Source: Lentisphaerota bacterium
GTDB taxonomy: Bacteria; Verrucomicrobiota; Lentisphaeria; Oligosphaerales; JABHEG01
Reading direction: 5' to 3'
Assembly (NCBI GenBank): GCA_018676675.1
Contig: JABHEG010000282.1
Coordinates: 1-64,000 of the forward strand
Length of the DNA: 64,000 nucleotides
The stretch's first letter is position 1; each line of letters starts with the position of its first letter. This document shows positions 26,021 through 35,218 of this stretch, piece after piece. The notes below the pieces were generated by a model. It was given only the letters and a program-made list of their open reading frames with translations, did no database searches and was not told where the DNA came from. A program made the translations under genes and the position numbers.

Positions 26021-27598
26021 ATGTTGAAGTTCTTTCTTTGTGTGTTGAGTGTCCTGGCCGCAGCCTGTGTCCCGGTTGCTCGCGCGGAAGCGGCAGGAGG
26101 GGGGCTCTCGGGACCTCTGGCGGCCATGGTACACGCCGAAATTGTATCAGCGCCGGAGTACTGGGAGAAAAACGCGGTTAAGGATCGGTCCTGTGACGGG
26201 GAGAAGGTGGCGGAGTTGCTCCTGCGTTCGGGACAGGCGTTCGGTCCCGCGGAGGAGCTAAGAGAAGCCCTTGAGATATTGTCTCAGCGGAAGATCATCT
26301 GGAATGACTACTGGGCGAAGAACGCGGTCGCCGGGCGCAACTGCAACGGCGCCTACGTGGCGACCGTGATCCGGTTGGTCGGGACACAGCTGGCTGACCG
26401 TGAGCTGGCTCGGAAGCATGCCCCCCTTCCTGGAGTGATTGCTCTGCCCGAGCCCTCTGCGTTCGTCTCGGCCCCAGGTGCTGACGGTGCCCGACGACGC
26501 AATTTCATCATCGGGACTCAGACCTTCGGTGCGGCGTACCAGTTTACGGACCAGTCACGCTTGCTCGAGACGGCTTCCGTCATCCGCGACATGGGGGCCA
26601 CCGTCATCAAGTTCCAGCTCTCGAAGCGGTACGCCGGCAAGAGAGGCAACGTTCCTACGGCCATCCCCGCGATCCGTTCGTTGACCGACCTCGCCAGGGA
26701 TGAACCATCTCATCGGCAGGTGCTTGATATGCCGTTCTCGCACATTGTGCTCTGGGCGCACTGCTTTGACGGCAATCCCCTGCCGAGTTGGCGCGGCGGC
26801 TTCTCGGCGGAGGATGCCGAAAACGAGTACCGGGAAATCCGTGATCTGACGAGCCATCTGCTTCGGACCTACAACGGTAGCGGCAAGACCTTCTACCTTG
26901 GGCATTGGGAGGGAGATGGCTGGCTGCGCCGCAATATCAAGCCGGAGAACGATAGTCGGGTTACCCCTCAAGCCGTTAAAGGGTTCACGGGCTGGCTGAA
27001 CACGCGGCAGCGCGCTGTCGATGATGCAAAGCATGCCGTCGAGTACAACGGCGTCGAAGTCTGGCACTATACCGAGGTCAACCACGTCTGGCTGGCCATG
27101 GAGGGCCGTCCGGCGCTCGTGAACCGTGTACTCCCCAACACGACCGTCGATCTGGTCTCCTATTCCAGCTACGACACCGCCGCTGACCCGGCCAAACTCA
27201 AGGCAGCGCTGAACTACATCGAGAGCCAGTTACTCCCCAAGCCGGGGATCAACGGACGCCGGGTATTCATCGGCGAGTATGGGTTCCCGACCAGCCTCCA
27301 CACCCCTCAGGAGCAGGACCGCCGCACCCGGGAGGTGATCACAGCCGCCCTCGAATGGGGCTGTCCCCTCGTGCTCTATTGGGAACTCTACAACAACGAG
27401 ATCAATGACGACGGCAAGCAGCGCGGATTCTGGATGATCGATGATGAGGGGGCGGAACAGCCCGTTTACCACACCCATCAGATGTTCTACGCTGCTGCCC
27501 GGGAGTACTCGCACGCCTACCGCGCGGAACAGGGACGCCCGCCGGACAACAACGCATTCCGACGCTGGGCGGTCGGCTGGCTCGCAAGAAGAGAGTAG
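26021..27598 (+). CDS. Exported clan GH-A-like glycoside hydrolase with duplicated N-terminal motif
   Basis: The 525-residue protein has a signal peptide (about 1-22, cleaved after ARA). Two copies of a motif Y-W-x-K-N-A-V-x-x-R-x-C-x-G-x-x-V-A start at residues 47 and 97, exactly 50 residues apart. From about 150 a TIM barrel follows with ATVIKFQLSKRY, WHYTEVNHVWLA (a candidate acid/base E) and RVFIGEYGFPTS (a candidate nucleophile E), the arrangement of clan GH-A retaining enzymes. The substrate and family number are unknown. GGAGG lies five bases before the ATG at 26021; the longer open frame from 25793 has no signal peptide at its start. The small duplicated module resembles a peptidoglycan- or glycan-binding repeat but matches none I know. 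Confidence 0.7.
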   Translation: MLKFFLCVLSVLAAACVPVARAEAAGGGLSGPLAAMVHAEIVSAPEYWEKNAVKDRSCDGEKVAELLLRSGQAFGPAEELREALEILSQRKIIWNDYWAKNAVAGRNCNGAYVATVIRLVGTQLADRELARKHAPLPGVIALPEPSAFVSAPGADGARRRNFIIGTQTFGAAYQFTDQSRLLETASVIRDMGATVIKFQLSKRYAGKRGNVPTAIPAIRSLTDLARDEPSHRQVLDMPFSHIVLWAHCFDGNPLPSWRGGFSAEDAENEYREIRDLTSHLLRTYNGSGKTFYLGHWEGDGWLRRNIKPENDSRVTPQAVKGFTGWLNTRQRAVDDAKHAVEYNGVEVWHYTEVNHVWLAMEGRPALVNRVLPNTTVDLVSYSSYDTAADPAKLKAALNYIESQLLPKPGINGRRVFIGEYGFPTSLHTPQEQDRRTREVITAALEWGCPLVLYWELYNNEINDDGKQRGFWMIDDEGAEQPVYHTHQMFYAAAREYSHAYRAEQGRPPDNNAFRRWAVGWLARRE

Positions 27599-27620
27599 GT
27601 ACAGAGAAGAAACCGCCTCC

Positions 27621-27988
27621 GCCAGTTGTTCTGGCGCTCATATCCGAGATCGTGACTTGCGGCTGTTCGGCGCCTGAACAGAGCCGCGACTTCCGGGAGC
27701 GGTTCCCGGTGGCAGTGCCAAGCAAGACCGCTCCCGTAAGTCGCGGCTCTGACGGACAGCCCAGACTGCGATTCGTGCTGAAGCCACACACGAGCCTGGC
27801 CTTCGCCAGTTGTTCTATCGCTCATATCCGAGGGCGTGACTTGCGGCTGTTCGGCGCCTGAACAGAGCCGCGACTTGCGGGAGCGGCTTCCGGCGGCAGT
27901 GCCAAGCAAGACCGCTCCCGCAAGTCACGGCTCTGACGGTCACCCCAGACTGCAATTCGTGCTGAAGCCACACACGAGCGTGGTCTGC
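27621..27988. repeat. Two tandem 184-bp repeats with internal hairpins
   Basis: Units 27621-27804 and 27805-27988 are nearly identical, starting GCCAGTTGTTCT and ending near CACACACGAG. Each holds a long hairpin. In unit 1, 27679-27702 pairs with 27728-27751; in unit 2, 27863-27886 pairs with 27912-27935. Both are 24-base arms with one mismatch. The arm sequence CAGAGCCGCGACTT...GGGAGCGG belongs to the same family as the blocks at 44548 and 49768. No gene is present in 27599-28149; bases 27989-28149 show nothing recognisable. Confidence 0.85.
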
Positions 27989-28149
27989 AGTTCGTGCGCC
28001 CGAACCCATTGCGGTCTCGAGACTGGGTCGTACAGTACGTGCTTGCGCCAAGCCATCTGCCGCTTTCATCCTCGCCCTGAACGCATCAAGGCTCAGGTTG
28101 GCGTCAGAGGATCTCGGTCGGGCACGAAACGGAACGCGAAACTAACACG

Positions 28150-29472
28150 ATGAACCGAAGTCGACACATGACAACTGATCCGTCGGTGAAACGCCTCTTG
28201 CCGGCGGCTTGTTGCGCGCTGGCCGCCGCAGTCTGTCTGCTTCCCGGATGCGGCCGCGAAGGGACCGCGCAGCAGAAGGCTCCCCCGCCCCCTCCTGAGC
28301 ACGAGACGGTCTTCTCCGTCACAGTCGCGCCGGTCATCGCCGGTGCCATCACAGAGACCGCTTCCCTCATCGGATCTGTGCGTTGGACCCGCCAGACCCA
28401 GGTCAGGAGCGAAGTCCCGTGTGCCATCACTGAGGTCAATGTCCGTGAGGGGGATGTGTTTGCCGAAGGCGATCTGTTGGTGGGCCTGGACAGCCGGGAC
28501 CATGAGATTCGGGTCAAACAGGCACAGGCTGACTTGGAGAGGGCCAAACGCAGTCTGGAGGAACTGAAGGCCGGGACACGAGCGGAGATTCTCCGCCAGC
28601 TCGAAGCAACCGTCAGAGTGCATGAAGCCCGGCTACTGCAGGCGGACGATGAACTGCAACGTACCCGGAAGCTCTTCGAGCAGAACGTCCAGACCAAAGC
28701 AGACATGGTGCGTGCCCAGGCGACTCGTGCGGAGACCGTGGCGCTCCTGGATCAGGCGAAGGCGCGACTTGAGGAAGCCGAAAGCGGGACACGGCCGGAG
28801 ACGATTCGTGTTGCCGAGGCCCAGGTTGATGTGCGACATGCCGCCGTGCTCGCGGCGGAGCTTGAGCTGACAAAGTGCGCGGTTCGTGCCCCGTTTGCCG
28901 GGGCTGTCCTGAAACGGTTCATCGAGGCAGGGGCGTACGTCTCCGACGGTGATCCGCTCTTTGAGATCGCCTCTATCGATGCCCGCGAAGTCGTGCTGCA
29001 AGTCCCGGAACGCTACGCCCGGCATCTTGCCCCCAACACAACGTTCCCGCTTCGGGCTGATGCCTTCCCCGAGGATGTTTTCAGCGCCAAGATTCTCGCG
29101 GTCGTGCCGATCGCGGATGAGCGTTCCCGCAATCTCCGCTTGCGTGCAGAAATCCTCGATGCTCCCGCGCAACTCGTCGCCGGCATGTTTGTTCGCGGCG
29201 AGCTTTCTGTGGCAAGCCGCATCGCAGCAAAGCTCCTGCCCGTGGACGCCGTGACATTGCGCGAGGACGAGCCCGTGGTTTTCACGGTGCAAGACGACCG
29301 TGTTCAACTCGTCCCCGTCAGGCTGGGACTGCGAAGCCGTGAACACGTCGAGCTGCTGGACTCGACGCTCGCCGAGGGGACCACTGTCGTGACGACAGGC
29401 GGAGAAGTGCTGTTTCCCGGTGCGAAGATCCAGACCCTCTCGACATCCTCACCTGATCCCAGTGCAAACTGA
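28150..29472 (+). CDS. RND efflux periplasmic adaptor (membrane fusion lipoprotein)
   Basis: The 440-residue MFP/HlyD-type adaptor starts with a lipoprotein signal: hydrophobic core CALAAAVCLLPG followed by C34, so it is probably lipidated and anchored in the periplasm. It then has a biotinyl-lipoyl-like strand set (VPCAITEVNVREGDVFAEGDLLVGLD), a long coiled-coil hairpin (about 115-240, rich in A/E/R/L), the second lipoyl half (VRAPFAGAVLKRFIEAGAYV) and beta-barrel/membrane-proximal domains ending in VVTTGGEVLFPGAKI. It would link the RND pump encoded 20 bases downstream to an outer-membrane channel, but no TolC-type gene is in the window. The ribosome site is weak; M7 at 28168 is an alternative start. 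Confidence 0.9.
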   Translation: MNRSRHMTTDPSVKRLLPAACCALAAAVCLLPGCGREGTAQQKAPPPPPEHETVFSVTVAPVIAGAITETASLIGSVRWTRQTQVRSEVPCAITEVNVREGDVFAEGDLLVGLDSRDHEIRVKQAQADLERAKRSLEELKAGTRAEILRQLEATVRVHEARLLQADDELQRTRKLFEQNVQTKADMVRAQATRAETVALLDQAKARLEEAESGTRPETIRVAEAQVDVRHAAVLAAELELTKCAVRAPFAGAVLKRFIEAGAYVSDGDPLFEIASIDAREVVLQVPERYARHLAPNTTFPLRADAFPEDVFSAKILAVVPIADERSRNLRLRAEILDAPAQLVAGMFVRGELSVASRIAAKLLPVDAVTLREDEPVVFTVQDDRVQLVPVRLGLRSREHVELLDSTLAEGTTVVTTGGEVLFPGAKIQTLSTSSPDPSAN

Positions 29473-29492
29473 GGACAACCGGCCCTTCCGCA

Positions 29493-32400
29493 ATGAAGCT
29501 CATCGATGCTGCTGTCAGACTACCGCACACGGTCCTGGTGATTGTGTTGCTTGCGGCGATCTTCGGATTCCTCGCACTCGAGCGCATCCCGATGCAGCTC
29601 AAACCTTCCGTTGACCGGCCGGAGATCACCATCACAACCACGTTCCGCGGTGCCTCCCCCTACGAAGTAGAGGAGCAGCTCACCCGCCCAATCGAGGATG
29701 AGATGGACAGTGTGGAAGGGGTGAACCGGATTACGAGTGCCAGTCAAGACGGCAACAGTCAGGTGACGCTCGAGTTCGATTGGGGAGTCAACAAAGAAAC
29801 CGCGATGATTGACGTCATCAATAAGCTGAATCAGGTCCCTGATTTGCCTGAGGAAGCGGATGAGCCGGTCGTGAACTCGGTGACGTCTGATGAGCGCGAA
29901 CCGGTGATGTGGCTGGTGGCCGAGTCTGAGACGCGGACGCCAAACCAACTGTTTGAGACGGTTGAGGATGTCATCGAGCCGCAGCTTCGCCGGGTTGCCG
30001 GGGTCGGGAATCTGTGGGTTTTCGGGGGAGAGGAACGGGAGATGCAGGTGATGATTTCCCCAGCGGCGTTGGTCGCACGCGGGATCACGATCGGGCAACT
30101 GATCCACAGCCTTCGCGGGGAGAACCTGAACGTGCGCGGCGGCTTCTTCGATGAAGGGAAACGCCAGTACAACCTGCGCACCGTCGGGCAGTTCACGACA
30201 CCCGAGGACGTGGGACAGGTGATTGTCGCGCGCAACGAGAAGGGAGCGGTGTACCTGAATGAACTCGCGGATGTGCGTCCGGGGTACAAGACGCGTCTTT
30301 CCGAAGTGCGCACGAATGGTCACCCGACCGTCGTCTTGGGGGTGATCCGCAAATCAGGCGCGAATGTCGTCGATCTGTGCCATCGGTTCGAGGATAAAGT
30401 CCAAGTCCTCAATGACGAGTTCGCCCAGAAGCGGATGGACCTGCAGCTCCAGATCGCTTACACGGATGTCACCTACATCGAGCAAGCCATGGGGCTGGCC
30501 TGGCAAAACCTGTTGATCGGGGCGTGTCTCGCCAGTGCCGTTCTGCTCGTGTTTCTGCGCTCGTGGCGCTCCCTGCTGGTCGTGGTGCTCACGATCCCTG
30601 TCTGCATGGTCACCGTGTTCATTTTTCTGTACGGGTCCGGGCGCTCGCTCAACATCATCAGCCTGGCTGGGCTCGCGTTCTGTTCGGGCATGATCGTGGA
30701 CAATGCCATCGTCGTGACGGAGAACATCTATCGGCACCTCGATATGGGGAAGAACGCCTTCGCTGCAGCGCGCGAGGCCTCTTCTGAAGTCTGGGGAGCC
30801 ATCGTGACCAGTACGCTCACGACACTGATCGTGTTTGTCCCCATTATCTTTATTCAGGACGAAGCCGGACAACTGTTCAAAGACATCGCGATCGCCGTCT
30901 GTCTGGCGATTGCCCTGTCGCTGATCACGGCCATCACACTGATCCCGATGCTGGCATCGCGTCTGTGCAGGCGGGTCAAGAAGGCCGAGGGCTCACGCGG
31001 AGGTCTGACCCGTGCGCTTGGCCGTCTGGTCGATGCCCTGGCCCTGGTTTGGGTTGGGCGTCTTTCACTGGCCTTCTACCGTTGGGCGCTTCGCCAGATC
31101 GTCGGCCGGTCAGCGCGCCAGATCGCTGCAAAGCTCGCGGTCGCGATCCTTGCCGTCGTGGTCTTTGCGGCCAGCCTGCGCCTGCTTCCGAGCGCCGAGT
31201 ATCTGCCGTCGGGGAATCGCAACATGATACTCGTGTTTGCCCAGCCTTTGGTCGGCAGCAACCTGAACAAAACGATCGAGTCCATCACGCCGCTGGAACA
31301 GGTGCTGAAGGCGGACGAACGCGTCGAACGGTTTTTCTCCGTGTTCAGCCAACGGTTCAATGCGGTTGGGCTCATTGTCAAACCCGAACACGCAGGCGAG
31401 CGCAGTATGAAGGCGTTTGTCGGTGAGATGTTTGGGCGTTGTCAGGGGCTGGCTGGATTCGAGTCGCTGTTTCCCATGCAGATGAGCATCTTCCGGGATC
31501 CTGGCAAGCAGATCGAGATCGACATTGTCGGACCGTCTCTGGAACGGCTACAGACGGCGTCAGAGCGCATCACAAAGGAGCTCTATGGGACCGACGGTGT
31601 CAAGTTCGTGCGGTCCAGCTTCCACGGTGGCAACCCCGAGGTGCAGATACGACTCGATCGCCGCAGAAGCGCGGCCTTGGGACTGCGCGTGTCGGACGTG
31701 GCAGACTTCGTCCAGAGCCTGGTAGCCGGCAAGTATGTGGGAAGGTTCAATGAGGCAGGGAAACAGATTGACCTGACACTTTACGCCCAGAAGGACAGGG
31801 TCCAATCGCGGGAGGATATCGCGGCCGTTCAGCTCGTGACGCCATCCGGTGAATTTGTTCGGCTTGATAGCGTCGCCGAGGTGCGGACAACGACCGGGCC
31901 GACAGCGATCAAGCACGTGGAGAAGGAACGCGCGATCACTCTGACCGTGAACCTGACCGATGCCGTCCCGCTGGAAGCGGTCATCGCCAGTGTCGAGGCG
32001 AGTATCCTGAGCCCGCTGCGCCAGTCGCTCCCCCGCAGCTATTCGTTGCGCCTCGGCGGCACGGCAGACAAGCTGGACTCCACGCTGCGAGCACTGACCG
32101 GGAGCTTCTACCTGGCTGTGGTCATCGTCTACCTGCTGATGGTTGCGCTTTTCCGGTCCTGGGTCTATCCGCTTATCATCATGGTCACAATTCCCGTGGC
32201 CATGACGGGCGCGTTTCTGGGAATCAGTGTCGCTCACACGGCCTCAGGCGGCCTGATCAACTTTGACGTTATCGCGATGCTCGGCCTGATCATTCTCGCG
32301 GGAATCGTGGTGAACAATGCCATTCTCATTGTGCATCAGACTCTGAATCTCCGGGATACCGGTATGTCTCCTGATGAAGCACTGCGCGAGGCAAGTGAAT

Positions 32401-32627
32401 CGCGGCTTCGCCCCATCTGCATGAGCGTGTCGACCAGCGTGCTGGCCATGCTTCCCTTGGCGCTGGGCCGGGGCGCCGGGACCGAGCTCTACCGTGGGCT
32501 CGGGGCCGTCGTCATCGGCGGACTCGCGGTCTCTACCCTCTTCACGCTGTTCCTCGTTCCCGCGCTTTTTTCGCTCGTCCAGGATATTGGGATGTTGTTC
32601 CGCAGGAACGAGACAGCAGAACAGTGA
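29493..32627 (+). CDS. RND-family efflux transporter, inner-membrane subunit
   Basis: The 1044-residue length and layout match AcrB/MexB-type trimeric pumps: a first helix at 12-30, large periplasmic loops (about 35-330 and 560-860) and two blocks of membrane helices. Characteristic blocks are FRGASPYEVEEQLTRPIEDE, GMIVDNAIVVTENIYR in helix 4 and the C-terminal LAGIVVNNAILIVHQTLNLR. In helix 4 the usual Asp-Asp proton-relay pair is D403-N404, which still leaves one acidic group. The substrate range cannot be predicted. It forms an operon with the adaptor gene just upstream. It ends in a convergent junction with a URO-D-like gene. Confidence 0.93.
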   Translation: MKLIDAAVRLPHTVLVIVLLAAIFGFLALERIPMQLKPSVDRPEITITTTFRGASPYEVEEQLTRPIEDEMDSVEGVNRITSASQDGNSQVTLEFDWGVNKETAMIDVINKLNQVPDLPEEADEPVVNSVTSDEREPVMWLVAESETRTPNQLFETVEDVIEPQLRRVAGVGNLWVFGGEEREMQVMISPAALVARGITIGQLIHSLRGENLNVRGGFFDEGKRQYNLRTVGQFTTPEDVGQVIVARNEKGAVYLNELADVRPGYKTRLSEVRTNGHPTVVLGVIRKSGANVVDLCHRFEDKVQVLNDEFAQKRMDLQLQIAYTDVTYIEQAMGLAWQNLLIGACLASAVLLVFLRSWRSLLVVVLTIPVCMVTVFIFLYGSGRSLNIISLAGLAFCSGMIVDNAIVVTENIYRHLDMGKNAFAAAREASSEVWGAIVTSTLTTLIVFVPIIFIQDEAGQLFKDIAIAVCLAIALSLITAITLIPMLASRLCRRVKKAEGSRGGLTRALGRLVDALALVWVGRLSLAFYRWALRQIVGRSARQIAAKLAVAILAVVVFAASLRLLPSAEYLPSGNRNMILVFAQPLVGSNLNKTIESITPLEQVLKADERVERFFSVFSQRFNAVGLIVKPEHAGERSMKAFVGEMFGRCQGLAGFESLFPMQMSIFRDPGKQIEIDIVGPSLERLQTASERITKELYGTDGVKFVRSSFHGGNPEVQIRLDRRRSAALGLRVSDVADFVQSLVAGKYVGRFNEAGKQIDLTLYAQKDRVQSREDIAAVQLVTPSGEFVRLDSVAEVRTTTGPTAIKHVEKERAITLTVNLTDAVPLEAVIASVEASILSPLRQSLPRSYSLRLGGTADKLDSTLRALTGSFYLAVVIVYLLMVALFRSWVYPLIIMVTIPVAMTGAFLGISVAHTASGGLINFDVIAMLGLIILAGIVVNNAILIVHQTLNLRDTGMSPDEALREASESRLRPICMSVSTSVLAMLPLALGRGAGTELYRGLGAVVIGGLAVSTLFTLFLVPALFSLVQDIGMLFRRNETAEQ

Positions 32628-32679
32628 TTTTGAGGGGCTGTCCGCAGAGCTCGTCTGCAGCTTCACGCGTCTGAGCGCA

Positions 32680-32780
32680 GAACAATCGCGGGATGGCACC
32701 CGCTCCCACATTGGTTAGACGGTCTTTGACAAGGCTGCTCTCAATGTGGGAGGAGCTGCCATGCTCTGATTCAGCCACAA
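32680..32780. repeat. REP-like inverted pair between convergent genes
   Basis: GCTCCCACATTG (32702-32713) and CAATGTGGGAGG (32742-32753) face each other across 28 bases, flanked by GGGATGGCACC on the left and AGCTGCCATGC on the right, which pair further with mismatches. It occupies the junction of the RND pump gene and a URO-D-like gene. It is the same family as at 17766, 44702 and 62711. Confidence 0.65.
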
Positions 32781-32838
32781 CTGGGCCGAAGCTACACCAC
32801 TCCGATGTGACTGCCAGACTGTCGCCAGCGGTACGCAC

Positions 32839-33963
32839 TCAGGCCGATGTGTCCTGCGCGAGGAATTTGCGCCCGAAGGTACGGCCGTGTTCGAAGAGGG
32901 CTTGGATGTTGGCCAGCGGGGTCTCAGGCAGGATGGAGCTTGTCGGAGCCAGGCAGAATCCCCCGCCGGGAGCTGCTTCGTGGAAGCAGCGTTCCACTTC
33001 CGCTTCCACATCGGTCACACTGCCGTATGGCAACGTGTGAACCACGGAGACGCTGCCGAACACGATCAACTTCTCGCCGTCTCGGGTACGCCGCCGCACC
33101 ACCTCGGTGAGGGGGATGTTTGCCTCGCGCTCCTGGAACCCCTGGAATCCTCTGATGCCCATGGCGATGAGTCGGTCCATGATCGGCAGGACATTTCCAT
33201 CGCAGTGCCAGACAATCCGGATACCCGCATCCACCAACGGCTGTAGTGCCCTCCCGAGGGCTGGGAAATAGAGGTCGTCCAGCGTGTCAAGTGAGCAGAT
33301 TGGTCCGTCGTTGAAGCAGATGTCGTCGCCACCATAGACCACCGGACAGAGGTCGTGGTCGCGGATGGCCTGGACGATGGCGACATTTCGTAGACGAGCG
33401 TGTTCTCCGAGATAGTCGAAGTAGCGCTTCATGTGGGCGGGGTACAGCACCAGCGCCTCGAGATAGCTTTCGTAGGTCCACTTGCTGTAGCCTCCCATGA
33501 ACGAGGGCATCCCGAAACTGCTGATGTAGAGCGTACGGTTCTCCGAACGTTGCCTCAGATCCAGGAGGCGTTCCGCGTAGCTCCGGGCTTGCCCATCGAT
33601 GTCACAGGTGCGTTCCGCATCAGCTGGATCGGGCAACTGCTCCATTTCGTCGCGGACTGACTCCGCACTCACGTTCTCCCGGTGCGAGGTGGCCCAGCTC
33701 TTGCCGGCGTCGGGTTTGGGCAGGCTGAACGGGTTGCAGGCTCGGTGTTCCTGCAACGGCGAAGGCATGATGAACTGCGCGTTCAGGTTGCATCCCGCGT
33801 TGGCGAACGCGTCGACCGTCGTCTGCACGGGATCGGCGTAGATGTCGCCTACGCCGGCGTAGTGTTGGAAGAACTCGCGCTTCATCACCCAGGCACAGGC
33901 AATGCACGGTTCGCTGACCTTCTCCAGCAGCAGCGTTCGCCAAGCGATTTCAGCACCTGTCAT
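32839..33963 (-). CDS. URO-D family methyltransferase-like protein
   Basis: The 374-residue URO-D-superfamily protein has VWHCDGNVLPIMDRL (H253-C254-D255), IVFGSVSVVHTLPYGS and the end block GGGFCLAPTSS (C337). The H-C-D plus downstream Cys arrangement is close to the H-x-C...C zinc site of MtaA-type methyltransferases but shifted. The HemE N-terminal signature is missing. It is likely cytoplasmic and could handle a methyl or carboxyl group on a cofactor or small molecule. AGGAG precedes the ATG at 33963 by eight bases. It is the last of four minus-strand genes (AraC regulator, 1430-aa hydrolase, URO-D, URO-D) and lies 96 bases from its paralogue. Confidence 0.78.
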   Translation of the reverse strand: MTGAEIAWRTLLLEKVSEPCIACAWVMKREFFQHYAGVGDIYADPVQTTVDAFANAGCNLNAQFIMPSPLQEHRACNPFSLPKPDAGKSWATSHRENVSAESVRDEMEQLPDPADAERTCDIDGQARSYAERLLDLRQRSENRTLYISSFGMPSFMGGYSKWTYESYLEALVLYPAHMKRYFDYLGEHARLRNVAIVQAIRDHDLCPVVYGGDDICFNDGPICSLDTLDDLYFPALGRALQPLVDAGIRIVWHCDGNVLPIMDRLIAMGIRGFQGFQEREANIPLTEVVRRRTRDGEKLIVFGSVSVVHTLPYGSVTDVEAEVERCFHEAAPGGGFCLAPTSSILPETPLANIQALFEHGRTFGRKFLAQDTSA

Positions 33964-34059
33964 GGCCGGTCTCCTGTCATCCCCCTCCTACTCGCGAGTA
34001 CGACTCTATGTCAGCCCTTTCGGCCCTTCGTTCTTTCGTTCCGAAGCTGACACTGCCGC

Positions 34060-35178
34060 TTAACCATAGTCCCGCAGGCGCACACCGGTCTCGATGAAGT
34101 CGCGGTAGTGGGCCACGTGCTTGTCGCTCAATCCCACCCACGTCGTGGGGGCAGATGTGGGGCACAGAATGTAGCCTCCACCGGGTTTGAGCTGCCGCAC
34201 AGCATCCTCAACCACCGGGACCATTCCTCCTGGTGCGAGCAGGTCGAAGTCCCCGTCCTGCACCCCTCCCTCGACAGCCATTTGTCCTTGCACGCGGGAT
34301 TTGAGCTCTCCGAGGCTGAGGCCCCCCATCGGTGGCGGTTCGATCGGGTTGAGACAGTCCACCCCCATTTCCATGAAGCCATCCAGCACAGGTTCCATGT
34401 CTCCATGGCAGTGGACCCAGAAGAGCTTCCCAGCATCGTGGACCAGATCAATGATCGGTTTGTCGTAGTCGTAGACAAACTCGCGGAAGTCCGTTGGGGA
34501 GGCGAGCGGAGGAATGCACAGCTCCGGGCCGCACCATCCATAGGCATCCCCGACATCGTGTGCGAGGTAGCGTTTGGTTGTGGCCACGGTGCGGTCATAG
34601 GCGCGACTGATCATTTCGTGGAGCAATGGCCGTTCGTCCACGAGCCAGTAGCCGAACAGCTCAGATCCCATAAGTCCGTTGACCGCATACATCGGATGCC
34701 CCAGGCTGATCATCATCAACGCACGGTCGCTCGTCCGACGTTCCAGCTCAGCGTATGAGTCACATCTGAACGCCGGCTTTCGGAGCGGTATTGAGAGCCA
34801 CTTCCGGGCATCTTCGACCGTCTCGATATAGTGCTTCTTGCAGTACCCCGGACTTCCGTCTTTGGGCTGGTAGCGTACGAGGGTCAGATCCCCCTTTGGG
34901 GTCTCCATGACCGAGACGCTTTCCCACATGTCGGCCTTCGTCGACTCGCGCCGTTCGGATCGTGACTGGAAGGCCGGTGGGTCCGCTTCCTCGGCAGAGG
35001 GACTCCAACTTCTGAAGATGTCTAGTTCGTGCTTCTCCGTCATCTCGTACAAGTGCTCCCAGCCGGCCCGTTTGGCGGGGAACATGGGATCCACACCCCA
35101 GATGCGGATGGGCATACGGTCCACGGGTTCGCAGCGGAACACGCGTTTGAGACGTTCGCGACAGCTCAGTTTGCTCAT
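34060..35178 (-). CDS. URO-D family methyltransferase-like protein
   Basis: The 372-residue URO-D-superfamily protein opens with the family pattern RERLKRVFRCEPVDRMPIRI. The putative metal motif is FWVHCHGDMEPVLDG (H256-C257-H258), with a distal Cys in GGGYILCPTSAP (C339), so it has a more complete set of potential zinc ligands than its three paralogues here. M-R-Q-A-G-R-Y of true HemE is absent. AGGAGG lies 11 bases before the ATG. The gene starts 40 bases after the stop of the 1430-aa exported hydrolase, which argues for one transcript and a functional link with glycan breakdown, such as recycling a methyl or other C1 group released from the substrate. Confidence 0.8.
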   Translation of the reverse strand: MSKLSCRERLKRVFRCEPVDRMPIRIWGVDPMFPAKRAGWEHLYEMTEKHELDIFRSWSPSAEEADPPAFQSRSERRESTKADMWESVSVMETPKGDLTLVRYQPKDGSPGYCKKHYIETVEDARKWLSIPLRKPAFRCDSYAELERRTSDRALMMISLGHPMYAVNGLMGSELFGYWLVDERPLLHEMISRAYDRTVATTKRYLAHDVGDAYGWCGPELCIPPLASPTDFREFVYDYDKPIIDLVHDAGKLFWVHCHGDMEPVLDGFMEMGVDCLNPIEPPPMGGLSLGELKSRVQGQMAVEGGVQDGDFDLLAPGGMVPVVEDAVRQLKPGGGYILCPTSAPTTWVGLSDKHVAHYRDFIETGVRLRDYG

Positions 35179-35218
35179 CTTGCCACTCTCCTCCTAATTG
35201 GGAGAAATACGCGCTGCT

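Noticed and set aside
27402..27909. Open frames of about 130 residues across the 184-bp repeats
   Set aside because: They come from translating the repeat in overlapping registers and have no family features.
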